A DNA stretch of 64,000 nucleotides from Aquipuribacter nitratireducens (lineage in GTDB: Bacteria; Actinomycetota; Actinomycetes; Actinomycetales; JBBAYJ01): assembly GCF_037860835.1 (NCBI RefSeq), contig NZ_JBBEOG010000013.1:1-64000 (forward strand). The letters run 5' to 3'. This document shows, piece by piece, positions 18,658 through 28,311 of the stretch (position 1 is its first letter; each line of letters begins with the position of its first letter). A program made the position numbers and the translations under genes. Under the pieces are notes generated by a model that was not told where the DNA came from, made no database searches, and worked only from the letters and a program-made list of their open reading frames with translations.

Positions 18658-20028
18658 GTGACGACACCCCACGACGCGAGCCCGGACGGCGGGACCCCCC
18701 TCGCCGTCCGCATGCGCCCGGCGAGCGCCGACGAGCTCCTCGGCCAGCAGCACCTGCTCGCGCCCGGCTCGCCGCTGCGCCGACTCGTCGAGGCCGACCC
18801 GACGGCGGGCACCGCGCGGCGCGTCGGGCCGTCGTCGGTCGTGCTGTGGGGGCCGCCCGGGGTCGGGAAGACGACGATCGCGCACCTCGTCGCGGCCGCC
18901 CCCGGCCGGCGCTACCGGGAGCTGTCGGCGGTGACGGCCGGGGTGAAGGACGTCCGCGCCGTCATCGACGACGCCCGGCACGCCCGCGACGGCCTCGAGC
19001 AGACGCAGACCGTGCTGTTCCTCGACGAGATCCACCGCTTCAGCAAGGCGCAGCAGGACGCGCTGCTGCCCGCGGTGGAGAACCGGTGGGTCGTGCTCGT
19101 CGCCGCGACCACGGAGAACCCGTCGTTCTCCGTCGTGTCGCCGCTGCTGTCGCGCTCCCTCGTCCTCACGCTGCGCCCGCTCACCGACGCCGACGTCCGG
19201 TCGCTCATCGAGCGCGCCGTCAGCGACCCGCGCGGGCTCGGCGGGCACGTGCGGCTCGCCGCCGACGCCCTCGACCACGTCGTCCGCCTCGCCGGCGGGG
19301 ACGCCCGCCGCGCCCTCACCGTCCTCGAGGCGGCGGCCGGCGCCGCGCTGGCCGGGAGCGCGTCGGAGGAGCCCGTCGAGGTGACGCTCGCCGACGCGGA
19401 GGCGGCGGTCGACGTCGCCGCCGTCCGCTACGACCGTGACGGCGACCAGCACTACGACGTCGCGAGCGCGCTCATCAAGAGCATCCGCGGCAGCGACGTC
19501 GACGCCGCACTCCACTACCTCGCCCGCATGCTCGAGGCGGGGGAGGACCCGCGGTTCGTCGCCCGCCGGATCGTGATCAGCGCGAGCGAGGACGTCGGCA
19601 TGGCCGACCCCACCGCGCTGCAGACCGCGGTCGCCGCCGCGCAGTCCGTCGCGCTCATCGGCATGCCGGAGGCGCGGATCGTGCTCGCCCAGGCCGTCGT
19701 CCACCTCGCCACGGCGCCGAAGTCGAACGCCGCGTACCTCGGCGTCGACGCGGCGATCGGTGACGTCCGGGCCGGGCGGGGCGGGCCGGTGCCGGCGCAC
19801 CTGCGCGACGCCCACTACGCGGGGGCGAAGGCGCACGGTCACGGCGTCGGCTACCGGTACGCCCACGACGAGCCGCACGGCGTCGCCCGCCAGCAGTACC
19901 TGCCCGACGACCTCGCCGACCGCGTGTACTACCGGCCCACCGACCGCGGGGTCGAGGGGCGGCTCGCGGAGCGCCTCGAGCGGCTGCGGGCCCTGCTGGG
20001 CCGAGGCGAGCACCCGGACAGCGGGTAG
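18658..20028 (+). CDS. rarA: Replication-associated recombination protein A (RarA/MgsA)
   Basis: 456 aa AAA+ ATPase that acts at stalled replication forks. Walker [10 protein letters not shown] is at residues 65-73, Walker [10 protein letters not shown] near 121-129, sensor 1 region AATTENPSF, and the C-terminal MgsA region includes [17 protein letters not shown]. The GTG start at 18658 is chosen because the conserved N-terminal segment [20 protein letters not shown] follows; a far longer open frame upstream is only the antisense of the MMPL gene. Ends with TAG, which is part of the next promoter. Confidence 0.95.
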   Translation: MTTPHDASPDGGTPLAVRMRPASADELLGQQHLLAPGSPLRRLVEADPTAGTARRVGPSSVVLWGPPGVGKTTIAHLVAAAPGRRYRELSAVTAGVKDVRAVIDDARHARDGLEQTQTVLFLDEIHRFSKAQQDALLPAVENRWVVLVAATTENPSFSVVSPLLSRSLVLTLRPLTDADVRSLIERAVSDPRGLGGHVRLAADALDHVVRLAGGDARRALTVLEAAAGAALAGSASEEPVEVTLADAEAAVDVAAVRYDRDGDQHYDVASALIKSIRGSDVDAALHYLARMLEAGEDPRFVARRIVISASEDVGMADPTALQTAVAAAQSVALIGMPEARIVLAQAVVHLATAPKSNAAYLGVDAAIGDVRAGRGGPVPAHLRDAHYAGAKAHGHGVGYRYAHDEPHGVARQQYLPDDLADRVYYRPTDRGVEGRLAERLERLRALLGRGEHPDSG

Positions 20029-20031
20029 GGT
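20026..20031 (+). promoter_or_regulatory. -10 box TAGGGT made from the rarA stop codon
   Basis: The rarA stop TAG (20026-20028) forms the first three bases of TAGGGT, which ends 7 nt before the ATG at 20039. Confidence 0.55.
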
Positions 20032-20038
20032 CGCGCGC

Positions 20039-20422
20039 ATGACTGTCGACCTGGGCGACGTGGCCGGGCTGATCGCGGCGATCGCGTTCCTCGCTCTCGT
20101 CATGTTCATCGCCGTGCCGCTCGTCAAGCTCGGGTCGGCGATCGACGAGGCCCGCATCACCGTGCGCAACCTGAGCAACGAGACGACACCGCTCATCTCC
20201 GAGGTGACGACGACGGTCGCGACGACGAACGAGCAGCTCGTGAAGGTCGACACCATCACGACGAACGTCGCCTCGACCACGACGAACGTCTCCGCCCTCA
20301 CCGCCCTCTTCGCCGCCACCCTCGGCAGCCCGATCATCCGCGTCGCCGCGTTCACCTACGGGGTGCGGCAGGCGCTGTCGGGTGCCCGCAGCGGTCGCCG
20401 CGCCGGGCGGAGGATGCGATGA
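20039..20422 (+). CDS. DUF948 domain-containing membrane protein
   Basis: 127 aa. One transmembrane helix (about 9-31, VAGLIAAIAFLALVMFIAVP) is followed by a Thr/Val/Asn-rich heptad-like stretch (TTTVATTNEQLVKVDTITTN) typical of DUF948, and a basic C-terminus. The pair DUF948 plus DUF6167 before alaS is common in actinobacteria; the function is unknown. The start has no Shine-Dalgarno but the leaderless TAGGGT box. Its TGA overlaps the next ATG. Confidence 0.82.
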   Translation: MTVDLGDVAGLIAAIAFLALVMFIAVPLVKLGSAIDEARITVRNLSNETTPLISEVTTTVATTNEQLVKVDTITTNVASTTTNVSALTALFAATLGSPIIRVAAFTYGVRQALSGARSGRRAGRRMR

Positions 20423-20769
20423 GCCGCCTGGTCTGGATCGGTCTGGGCGCGGTCGCCGGCGTCGTCGTCGTCCGCAAGGCGGGCGGCGCGCTGCGCCGCG
20501 CGACCCCGGAGTCCGTCGCCGACGCGAGCAGCCGCTTCGCCTCGACGCTCGGGCAGAACGCCGCCGCGGGCGTCGGCACGCAGGTGCGCCGCCTCGCCGA
20601 CGCCGTCGCGGACTTCGCCGCCGCCGTGCGCGAGAACGCCGCCGAGCGCGAGGAGCTGCTGCGTGCCGCCCTCGGCGTCGACGTCGAGACCGGGGGGCTC
20701 GACGCAGACGAGGCCCGGCACCTCCTCGAGCACCCCACCGAGGAGCACCGGGCCCGACGCGCCGGCTGA
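20419..20769 (+). CDS. DUF6167-like small membrane-anchored protein
   Basis: 116 aa. A short hydrophobic N-terminus ([15 protein letters not shown]) precedes helical Ala/Arg-rich sequence and an acidic C-terminus. It resembles the small protein regularly found between DUF948 and alaS in actinobacteria. No enzymatic motif. ATG start in an ATGA overlap with the DUF948 gene, indicating coupled translation. Confidence 0.75.
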   Translation: MSRLVWIGLGAVAGVVVVRKAGGALRRATPESVADASSRFASTLGQNAAAGVGTQVRRLADAVADFAAAVRENAAEREELLRAALGVDVETGGLDADEARHLLEHPTEEHRARRAG

Positions 20770-20783
20770 CCCCCGCGCCGCCC

Positions 20784-20802
20784 GCCGGGCCACGGGCCCG
20801 GC
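20784..20802 (+). terminator. Hairpin between the DUF6167 gene and alaS
   Basis: gccgggcc (20784-20791) pairs with ggcccggc (20795-20802) around a 3-nt loop. Eight G/C pairs without a T-tract: either a weak terminator or an attenuating structure in the alaS leader. No T-box features are seen. Confidence 0.35.
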
Positions 20803-20860
20803 CCCCACCCGCACGCGCCCCGACCCCCGGGCGCCGAGACACCACGAGGACCCGCCGATC

Positions 20861-23551
20861 ATGGAGACCGCCGAGATCCGCCGCCGCTGGCTGCAGTTCT
20901 TCGCCGACCGCGGCCACACCGTCGTCCCGAGCGCCTCGCTCATCTCCCCGGACCCGTCGCTGCTGTTCACCGTCGCCGGCATGGTCCCGTTCATCCCGTA
21001 CCTCACCGGCAGGGAGGCCCCGCCGTACGCGCGCGCCACGAGCGTGCAGAAGTGCGTCCGGACCCTCGACATCGAGGAGGTCGGCCGCACGACCCGGCAC
21101 GGGACGTTCTTCCAGATGAACGGCAACTTCTCCTTCGGCGACTACTTCAAGGAAGGCGCCATCGCCTTCGCGTGGGAGCTGCTCACCACCCCGCAGGACG
21201 CCGGCGGCTACGGCTTCGACCCCGACACCCTGTGGGCGACCGTCCACGAGGAGGACGACGAGGCGTTCCAGCTGTGGCAGGACGTCGCCGGTCTGCCCGT
21301 CGAGCGCATCCAGCGCCGCGGCCGCAAGGACAACTACTGGCACACCGGCCAGCCCGGTCCCGGCGGGCCGTGCTCGGAGATCTACGTCGACCGGGGTCCC
21401 GCGTACGGCCGGGAGGGCGGCCCGGTCGCCGACGAGGACCGCTACCTCGAGGTGTGGAACCTCGTCTTCATGCAGTACGAGCTCGCCGACGTCCGCTCCA
21501 AGGAGGAGTTCCGGATCGTCGGGGAGCTGCCGGCGAAGAACATCGACACCGGCATGGGCCTGGAGCGCGTCGCGCTGCTGCTCCAGGGCGTCGACAACCT
21601 CTACGAGATCGACGAGGTCCGGCCCGTCCTCGACCGCGCCGCGCAGCTGGCGGGCGTCTCCTACGGCGACGACGAGGAGTCCGACGTCCGCCTCCGCGTG
21701 GTCGCCGACCACGTCCGCAGCGCGCTCATGCTCATCGGCGACGGCGTCCGGCCCGGCAACGAGGGGGCCGGCTACGTGCTGCGCCGGCTCGTGCGCCGCG
21801 CCGTCCGCGCCATGCGCCTGCTCGGGGTGCAGACGCCCGTCCTGCCCGAGCTCCTGCCGGTGTCGGTGGAGCGGATGAGCCGCTCCTACCCCGAGCTGGC
21901 GGAGGACCTCGGCCGCATCTCGGCCGTCGCGTACGCCGAGGAGGAGGCGTTTCGGCGCACCCTCACCGCCGGCACGTCCATCTTCACCGCGGCCGCCGAC
22001 ACAGCCCGCGCCGCGGGCCGGCGCACGCTGTCCGGCGAGCAGGCGTTCCAGCTCCACGACACGTACGGCTTCCCCGTCGACCTCACCCTCGAGATGGCCG
22101 CGGAGCAGGGCCTCGAGGTCGACACCGAGGGCTTCCGCCGGCTCATGGCCGAGCAGCGGGACCGTGCCCGCGCCGACGCGCGCGCGAAGAAGACCGGCGG
22201 CGTCGACACCGCCGTGTACCGGGAGGTGTCGGACACCCTCGGCGCGGCCGTCGACTTCACCGGCTACACGACCACCGCCGACGAGGGCCGGGTCGTCGGC
22301 CTCCTCGTCGACGGCGTCGCCGTGCCGGCCGCCGCCGAGGGCCAGGACGTCGAGCTCGTCCTCGACCGCACGCCCTTCTACGCCGAGGGCGGCGGGCAGC
22401 TGCCGGACGGCGGGACCGTCCGGACCACGTCCGGTGCGCTCGTCGACGTCGTCGACGTCCAGACGCCGCTCACCGGGCTCGTCGTCCACCGCGGCACCGT
22501 CACCGCCGGGGAGGTGCTCCTCGGCGACACCGTCCGCGCCGAGGTCGACGTCGAGCGCCGGCGCGCCATCAGCCGCGCCCACACCGCCACCCACATGGTC
22601 CACAAGGCGATCCGGGAGGCGCTGGGGGAGACCGCGACGCAGGCGGGTTCGGAGAACGCGCCCGGCCGCTTCCGCTTCGACTTCTCCGCCTCGGGCCCGG
22701 TCCCCGGGAGCGTCCTGCGCGACGTCGAGCAGCGGGTCAACACCCTGCTCGCCGACGACCTCGAGGTGACCGCCGAGGTCATGAGCCAGGACGAGGCCCG
22801 CGCCGTCGGCGCCATGGCGCTGTTCGGCGAGAAGTACGGCGACCGCGTCCGGGTCGTGTCGGTGGGGGAGTGGGCGCGCGAGCTGTGCGGCGGCACCCAC
22901 GTCGACCGCTCCGGCCAGCTCGGCGTCGTCACCCTGCTCGGCGAGTCCTCCATCGGCGCCGGGGTGCGCCGCGTCGAGGCGCTCGTCGGGGTCGACGCCT
23001 ACGCCCACCTCGCCCGCGAGCACGTGCTCCTCGCGAGCGTGAGCGACGCCCTCAAGGTCCGTCCCGACGAGCTGCCGGACCGCGTCGAGGGCATCGTCAC
23101 GCGCCTGCGGGAGGCGGAGAAGGAGCTCCAGCGGCTCCAGGCCGAGCGGGTGCTCGCCGCCGCGCCGCAGCTCGCGCAGGCCGCGGAGCTCGTCGGCGCG
23201 GTCCGGCTCGTCACCGGCGAGCTCGGGGAGGTCGGCGCCGACGACGTCCGCGGGCTCGTCCTCGACGTCCGGCAGCGTCTCGGTGACAGCGCCCCCGCCG
23301 TCGTCGCGCTCAGCGCCGTCGCGAAGGGCCGCCCCGTCGTCGTCGTCGCGACGAACGCGACCGCCCGGGAGACCGGCATCGCCGCCGGCGACCTCGTCCG
23401 GACCGCCGCCGGCGTCCTGGGCGGCGGGGGCGGCGGCAAGCCCGACCTCGCCCAGGGCGGCGGGAGCGACCCGGCGAAGGTCCCGGACGCGCTCGCGGCG
23501 GTGCGCGCGCAGGTCGCGGACGCCGCGGGCGCCGGGACGGGCGGGGCCTGA
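20861..23551 (+). CDS. alaS: Alanyl-tRNA synthetase
   Basis: 896 aa, full length. The class II catalytic domain begins [14 protein letters not shown] with [15 protein letters not shown] and [19 protein letters not shown] elements. The editing domain carries the zinc ligands H574, H578 (HTATH) and C676, H680 (CGGTH). The C-terminal DHHA1 domain has the glycine stretch [18 protein letters not shown] preceded by ACGAGGA. ruvX follows 2 nt after the stop. Confidence 0.97.
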   Translation: METAEIRRRWLQFFADRGHTVVPSASLISPDPSLLFTVAGMVPFIPYLTGREAPPYARATSVQKCVRTLDIEEVGRTTRHGTFFQMNGNFSFGDYFKEGAIAFAWELLTTPQDAGGYGFDPDTLWATVHEEDDEAFQLWQDVAGLPVERIQRRGRKDNYWHTGQPGPGGPCSEIYVDRGPAYGREGGPVADEDRYLEVWNLVFMQYELADVRSKEEFRIVGELPAKNIDTGMGLERVALLLQGVDNLYEIDEVRPVLDRAAQLAGVSYGDDEESDVRLRVVADHVRSALMLIGDGVRPGNEGAGYVLRRLVRRAVRAMRLLGVQTPVLPELLPVSVERMSRSYPELAEDLGRISAVAYAEEEAFRRTLTAGTSIFTAAADTARAAGRRTLSGEQAFQLHDTYGFPVDLTLEMAAEQGLEVDTEGFRRLMAEQRDRARADARAKKTGGVDTAVYREVSDTLGAAVDFTGYTTTADEGRVVGLLVDGVAVPAAAEGQDVELVLDRTPFYAEGGGQLPDGGTVRTTSGALVDVVDVQTPLTGLVVHRGTVTAGEVLLGDTVRAEVDVERRRAISRAHTATHMVHKAIREALGETATQAGSENAPGRFRFDFSASGPVPGSVLRDVEQRVNTLLADDLEVTAEVMSQDEARAVGAMALFGEKYGDRVRVVSVGEWARELCGGTHVDRSGQLGVVTLLGESSIGAGVRRVEALVGVDAYAHLAREHVLLASVSDALKVRPDELPDRVEGIVTRLREAEKELQRLQAERVLAAAPQLAQAAELVGAVRLVTGELGEVGADDVRGLVLDVRQRLGDSAPAVVALSAVAKGRPVVVVATNATARETGIAAGDLVRTAAGVLGGGGGGKPDLAQGGGSDPAKVPDALAAVRAQVADAAGAGTGGA

Positions 23552-23553
23552 CG

Positions 23554-24051
23554 GTGGCCGCCTGCCTGGCGGTCGACCCAGGGTCCGTGCGGATCGGGGT
23601 GGCCGTCAGCGACCCCCGCCGCACCATCGCCCTGCCGCTCGGCACCGTCCAGCGGGCGAAGGACGGCTCCGACCTGCGGGCCATCGCCGCGCTCGTCGCC
23701 GAGCGGGAGGCCGCGGACGTCGTCGTCGGGCTTCCCGTCGGGCTGTCCGGTCGTGAGGGGCCCGCCGCCGAGCAGGCGCGGGCGTTCGCGAGGCGCCTCG
23801 CCGACGCCCTCGCGCCCGTCCCCGTCCGGCTCGTCGACGAGCGGTTCACCACGACGTCCGCGCACCGGGCCCTGCACGAGGCGGGGCGGAAGGGCCGCAC
23901 GCACCGTACGGTGGTCGACAGGACGGCGGCCGCCATCCTCCTGCAGCACGTCCTCGACGCCGAGGCGGCGGCAGGTGACCCCCCTGCGGCCGACCGACGT
24001 GCAGAGCCCGACCCCCTCACGGACGGGCCCGTCGACAGGAGCGAGCGATGA
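23554..24051 (+). CDS. ruvX: RuvX/YqgF Holliday junction resolvase homologue
   Basis: 165 aa. RNase H-like fold with the first catalytic Asp in LAVDPGSVRIGVAVSD, then VVVGLPVGLSGREG and RLVDERFTT, and the last Asp in VDRTAAAILLQ. Family roles are Holliday junction cleavage and 16S rRNA 5'-end processing. The C-terminal 25 residues are a charged tail. The alaS-ruvX-mltG-aroE order is standard in actinobacteria. GTG start, ATGA overlap with mltG. Confidence 0.92.
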   Translation: MAACLAVDPGSVRIGVAVSDPRRTIALPLGTVQRAKDGSDLRAIAALVAEREAADVVVGLPVGLSGREGPAAEQARAFARRLADALAPVPVRLVDERFTTTSAHRALHEAGRKGRTHRTVVDRTAAAILLQHVLDAEAAAGDPPAADRRAEPDPLTDGPVDRSER

Positions 24052-25574
24052 CCGACCCCGGCCCCGGGGGGCAGGGCGACCTCGAGGAGCTGAGGCGCAC
24101 CAGCCCGCGCCGCGCCGCGCGCCTCGAGGCGGAGGCACGACGGGCGGAGGCCGCGGCCGCGGGCCGGCCCGACGAGGGCCGGCCGTACGACCTCGAGGCC
24201 GACCTCGCCGCCCAGCACGAGGCGCGCGCCGAGGAGGCCCGCGAGCGGTGGGACGCTCTTCCGCCGCCCGAGCCGGAGTACCTCCCGGACGAGCCGTACG
24301 CGACCGAGCCGGTCCCGCCCGTCGAGCCCGCACCGGAGGACGTGCCGCCGCCGGTGTACGAGGCGGCGCCGGAGTACCTCGAGCGCGGACCCTACGAACC
24401 GGGGTACGACGACGGTTTCGGCGACCCGGTGAGCGCCGGCTACGTCGACACCGACGCGTTCGCCCCCGCCGCACCTCCCCGTCGCGGCCGCGCCGCCCTC
24501 CGGCTGCTCCTGCTCACCGGCGTCGTGGCGGTCGTCGTCGGCGCCGGCTGGTTCGCGTGGCAGACCGTGAGCGGCCTGCTCGGCGAGGCCCGCGACTTCG
24601 AGCTCTTCGCGAGCGCCCCGGACTACGAGGGCCCCGGGCAGGGCGAGGTCGAGGTCGTCGTCAACCCCGGCGACAACGGCCGCGCCATCGGCGAGACCCT
24701 CGTCGAGGCCGACGTCGTCGCGAGCGTCGAGGCGTTCGTCGGCGCCGCCAACGTCTCCCCGGACTTCACGAGCGTCCAGCCCGGCACCTACACGCTGCCG
24801 CAGCGCATCCCCGCCGCCGAGGCGGTCGACGCGCTCCTCGACCCCGCGAACCGCGTCGAGGACACCGTCGTGCTCGCCGAGGGCCTCCGCGTCCAGCAGA
24901 TCCTCGACCGGCTCGCGGAGGAGACCGGCCTGCCACGGGAGGACTTCGAGGCCGCGCTCGACGCCGTCGAGCTGCCCGCCGCCGCGCCGCCGGCGGACGT
25001 CGCGCTCGTCCATCCCGCCGAGGGGTTCCTCTACCCCGACGGGTACCGCTTCCCCCCCGACGCCACCGCGCAGGAGATCCTCCAGCAGATGGTCGACCGC
25101 GGCCAGGAGGTGCTCGCCGACGTCGGCGTGCCGCCCGAGGAACAGCTGCGCGTCCTCACCGAGGCCAGCCTCATCCAGGGCGAGGCGCGCATCGACGAGG
25201 ACTTCGGCCGCGTCGCGCAGGTCGTGGAGAACCGGATCGCGCAGGGCATCCCGCTCCAGCTCGACTCGACCGTCAACTACGCCACCCAGACCTTCGACAT
25301 CCGCACGACCGACGAGCAGCGCGCCTCCGACAGCCCGTACAACACGTACCGGGTGCAGGGGCTGCCGCCCGCGCCGATCAAGAACCCCGGCCGGCAGGCC
25401 ATCGAGGCGGCCCTCAACCCGACCCCGGGGCCGTGGGTGTACTTCGTCACCGTCGACCTCTGCACGGGCGAGACGGCGTTCGCCGAGACGCTGTCGGAGC
25501 ACAACGCGAACGTCCGGCAGCTCAACGAGTTCCAGCGGGAGAACACGGTCGACGGCGAGCTCGTGTGCCCGTGA
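24048..25574 (+). CDS. mltG: Endolytic peptidoglycan transglycosylase MltG
   Basis: 508 aa. A long acidic, Pro/Tyr-rich cytoplasmic leader (about 1-145) precedes one transmembrane helix (about 148-172). The periplasmic-side LysM-like and YceG catalytic domains follow; EASLIQGEA near 371-379 carries the catalytic Glu and YNTYRVQGLPPAPI is a family hallmark. MltG cuts nascent glycan strands. The leader is longer than in Escherichia coli MltG, but such leaders are common in actinobacteria. The ATG overlaps the ruvX stop. Confidence 0.93.
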   Translation: MTDPGPGGQGDLEELRRTSPRRAARLEAEARRAEAAAAGRPDEGRPYDLEADLAAQHEARAEEARERWDALPPPEPEYLPDEPYATEPVPPVEPAPEDVPPPVYEAAPEYLERGPYEPGYDDGFGDPVSAGYVDTDAFAPAAPPRRGRAALRLLLLTGVVAVVVGAGWFAWQTVSGLLGEARDFELFASAPDYEGPGQGEVEVVVNPGDNGRAIGETLVEADVVASVEAFVGAANVSPDFTSVQPGTYTLPQRIPAAEAVDALLDPANRVEDTVVLAEGLRVQQILDRLAEETGLPREDFEAALDAVELPAAAPPADVALVHPAEGFLYPDGYRFPPDATAQEILQQMVDRGQEVLADVGVPPEEQLRVLTEASLIQGEARIDEDFGRVAQVVENRIAQGIPLQLDSTVNYATQTFDIRTTDEQRASDSPYNTYRVQGLPPAPIKNPGRQAIEAALNPTPGPWVYFVTVDLCTGETAFAETLSEHNANVRQLNEFQRENTVDGELVCP

Positions 25575-25596
25575 GGGCTGTAGCGGGGACGGACCC

Positions 25597-26454
25597 GTGA
25601 GGGCGGCGGTGTGCGGCCGTCCGGTCGCGCACTCCCTGTCGCCCGCGCTCCACCGTGCCGCGTACGCCTCCCTCGGGCTCGCCGACTGGACGTACGAGGC
25701 GATCGAGGTCGACGAGGCGACGCTGGCGGACGTCGTCGCCGCACGCGACGCCGACCCCAACTGGGCGGGCCTGTCGCTCACGATGCCGCTCAAGCAGGCC
25801 GTGCTCCCGCTGCTCGACTCGGTCGACGCGACCGTCGAGGCGACCGGCGCGTGCAACACCCTCGTCTGGGGCGCCGCCGGACCGTCCGGCCGCCGGGCCC
25901 GGCACGGTGCGAACACCGACGTCGCCGGCCTCGTCGCCGCCCTCACCGAGACCGGCCCGCCCGGCTGGTCACCCGCCGTCGCGCACGTCCTCGGCGGCGG
26001 CGCGACCGCCGCGTCCGCGGTCCTCGCGCTCCACCGGCTCGGCTGCGCGGCGCCCGTCGTTCACGTCCGCGACCCCGCTCGCGCCCGCCCCGTCCTCGAC
26101 ACCGCCGCCCGCTGCGGCAGCGCCGTCGAGCTGCAGCCGTGGCCCGACGCAGGGACGGCCCCGGCGCTCGCCGCCGCTGACGTCGTCGTGTCGACCGCGC
26201 CCGCCGGGGCCGCCGACGCGGTCGCCGCCGTCGTGCCCCGCTCGGTGACCGGCGTCCTCCTCGACGTCGTCTACGACCCGTGGCCGACCGCGCTCGCGCG
26301 GGCGTGGGCCGGCGCCGGCGGGGCGGTCGCCTCCGGCGCGCTCATGCTCCTGCACCAGGCGGTCGAGCAGGTCGCCCTCATGACGGGCCGGCGACCCGAG
26401 GATGCACCCATGCGGGTGGCGCTCGGGCAGCGGCTCGCGCACCTCACCCGCTGA
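25597..26454 (+). CDS. aroE: Shikimate dehydrogenase
   Basis: 285 aa. Reduces 3-dehydroshikimate to shikimate. Substrate motifs are HSLSPALHRAAY at about 12-23 and SLTMPLKQ with catalytic K66; TGACNTLVW and NTDVAGL (Asp) follow. The nucleotide-binding loop GGGATAASAV replaces the canonical GAGG. The C-terminal MLLHQAVEQ is typical. It is separated from the other aro genes by the pilus locus. GTG start 22 nt after mltG. Confidence 0.93.
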   Translation: MRAAVCGRPVAHSLSPALHRAAYASLGLADWTYEAIEVDEATLADVVAARDADPNWAGLSLTMPLKQAVLPLLDSVDATVEATGACNTLVWGAAGPSGRRARHGANTDVAGLVAALTETGPPGWSPAVAHVLGGGATAASAVLALHRLGCAAPVVHVRDPARARPVLDTAARCGSAVELQPWPDAGTAPALAAADVVVSTAPAGAADAVAAVVPRSVTGVLLDVVYDPWPTALARAWAGAGGAVASGALMLLHQAVEQVALMTGRRPEDAPMRVALGQRLAHLTR

Positions 26455-26528
26455 GGTCAAGCGGCTCCGCCGGACGGCCGATCCCCGGGCATGACGTCTC
26501 GCTGCTGCGCCCGGGGGGCGGCACGCCG

Positions 26529-28196
26529 ATGAAGCAGCTCACCGACATCCTCCTCGAGGAGAAGCTCGTCGACGCCGTCCAGCTCGACGAGGCCTGGCTG
26601 GAGCACGAGCGCGTCGGCAAGCCGCTCGGCCGGATCCTCGTCGACATGGGCCACATCACCGAGGCCCAGCTCGTCGCCGCGCTCGCGAGCCAGATCGGCC
26701 TCGACTTCGTCGACCTGTCCGAGGCGCCCGTCGACGCCACGGCCGTCGCGGCGCTCAGCCCCGCGATCTGCCGCCGGCACACCGTCCTGCCCATCGGGTA
26801 CGACGACGGCGGTCGGCTCGTGCTCGCGATGGCCGACCCCGGCAACGTCTTCGCTCTCGACGACGTCCGGCAGATCACCGGGCGCGAGCCCCGCGCGGTC
26901 GTCGCGACCCGCGACGACCTCCTCGCGGCGATCGACCGTTACTGCCGGGCCGACGCCGACATGGACGACATCACGAACGCCATCGACGGGGAGGACGTCG
27001 ACGACGAGCTCGCCCACGTCCGGCAGGTCGTCGAGGACGCCCCGATCGTCAAGTACGTCAACATGCTCATCACGCAGGCGATCCAGGACCGGGCGAGCGA
27101 CATCCACGTGGAGCCGGGGGAGGACGCCCTGCGGATCCGCTGCCGCATCGACGGCGTCCTCCACGAGGTCATGCGCTCGCCGAAGCAGATCGCGAGCGGC
27201 GTCGTGTCCCGCCTCAAGATCATGAGCGACATCGACATCGCCGAGCGGCGGAAGCCGCAGGACGGCCGCCTGTCGATCAACGCGAACGGCCGCAAGATCG
27301 ACCTGCGCGTCGCGACCCTGCCGACGGTGTGGGGCGAGAAGGTCGTCATGCGCATCCTCGACAACTCCAACACGCGGATGGCGCTCACCGACCTCGGCTT
27401 CAGCGACTCCAACGCCGAGCGCTTCAGGACCTCCTACGTCAAGCCGTACGGGATGATCCTCGTCACCGGGCCGACGGGGTCGGGCAAGTCGACGACGCTG
27501 TACGCGACGCTCAACGTCGTCTCCAAGCCGGAGATCAACGTCATCACGGTCGAGGACCCGGTCGAGTACCGCCTGCCCGGCATCAACCAGGTCCAGGTCA
27601 ACCCCAAGGCGGGGCTCACGTTCGCCGCCGCGCTCCGCTCGATCCTCCGCTCGGACCCCGACGTCGTGCTCCTCGGCGAGATCCGCGACCACGAGACCGC
27701 GCAGATCTCGATCGAGGCGGCGCTCACCGGTCACCTCGTCCTGTCGACCCTCCACACCAACGACGCACCGAGCGCCGTCACGCGCCTGACGGAGATGGAC
27801 GTCGAGCCGTTCCTCGTCGGCTCCGCGCTCGACGCCGTCCTCGCCCAGCGCCTCGCGCGCCGCCTCTGCGGCAAGTGCGCGGAGGAGTACGTTCCGGAGC
27901 GGGCGGACCTCGAGGCCGTCCGGTTCGGGCTCGACCCGGACGAGCCGACGCCGACGCTGCGCCGGCCCGTCGGCTGCCCCGCGTGCGCGAAGACCGGCTA
28001 CAAGGGCCGTCTCGCGCTGCACGAGGTCATGCTCGTGAGCGAGGAGATCGAGCGGCTCACCGTCGCGCGGGCCTCCGCGACCGACATCGGGGCCGTCGCC
28101 CGGGAGCAGGGCATGCGGACGCTGCGCGAGGACGGCATGGCGAAGGTCCGTGCGGGGGTCACGACCATCGACGAAATCCTCCGGGTGGTCGCGTGA
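26529..28196 (+). CDS. pilB: Type IV pilus assembly ATPase PilB (GspE family)
   Basis: 555 aa hexameric motor for pilus extension. The N-terminal domain carries PLGRILVDMGHITEAQLVAA followed by LASQ, close to the MshEN consensus (xLGxx-hydrophobic pair-xxGxIxxxxLxxxLxxQ) known to bind c-di-GMP in some homologues. The N2 domain and then the ATPase follow: Walker A GPTGSGKS at 314-321, Asp box TVEDPVE, Walker B VVLLGEIRD, His box LSTLHTND. A zinc site is formed by CGKC (about 447) and CPAC (about 484). First gene of the pilus locus, 74 nt after aroE. Confidence 0.95.
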   Translation: MKQLTDILLEEKLVDAVQLDEAWLEHERVGKPLGRILVDMGHITEAQLVAALASQIGLDFVDLSEAPVDATAVAALSPAICRRHTVLPIGYDDGGRLVLAMADPGNVFALDDVRQITGREPRAVVATRDDLLAAIDRYCRADADMDDITNAIDGEDVDDELAHVRQVVEDAPIVKYVNMLITQAIQDRASDIHVEPGEDALRIRCRIDGVLHEVMRSPKQIASGVVSRLKIMSDIDIAERRKPQDGRLSINANGRKIDLRVATLPTVWGEKVVMRILDNSNTRMALTDLGFSDSNAERFRTSYVKPYGMILVTGPTGSGKSTTLYATLNVVSKPEINVITVEDPVEYRLPGINQVQVNPKAGLTFAAALRSILRSDPDVVLLGEIRDHETAQISIEAALTGHLVLSTLHTNDAPSAVTRLTEMDVEPFLVGSALDAVLAQRLARRLCGKCAEEYVPERADLEAVRFGLDPDEPTPTLRRPVGCPACAKTGYKGRLALHEVMLVSEEIERLTVARASATDIGAVAREQGMRTLREDGMAKVRAGVTTIDEILRVVA

Positions 28197-28311
28197 GCCC
28201 GCGCCTCAAGACCGTCCCCCGCCCGGCCGACACGTACGGGTGGCGCCAGCCGTGCGCTGCCGCCGCCTTCCGTACCGAGACCGTGCCGACCAGCCTCCGC
28301 AGGGGTGTGCA

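Noticed and set aside
20803-20860. Possible T-box before alaS
   Set aside because: No T-box sequence or specifier stem; the region is short and Pro/Gly-rich in base pattern only.
19655-23023. A 1122-codon minus-strand frame across alaS
   Set aside because: Shadow of rarA/alaS in another frame; no domain and no start context.
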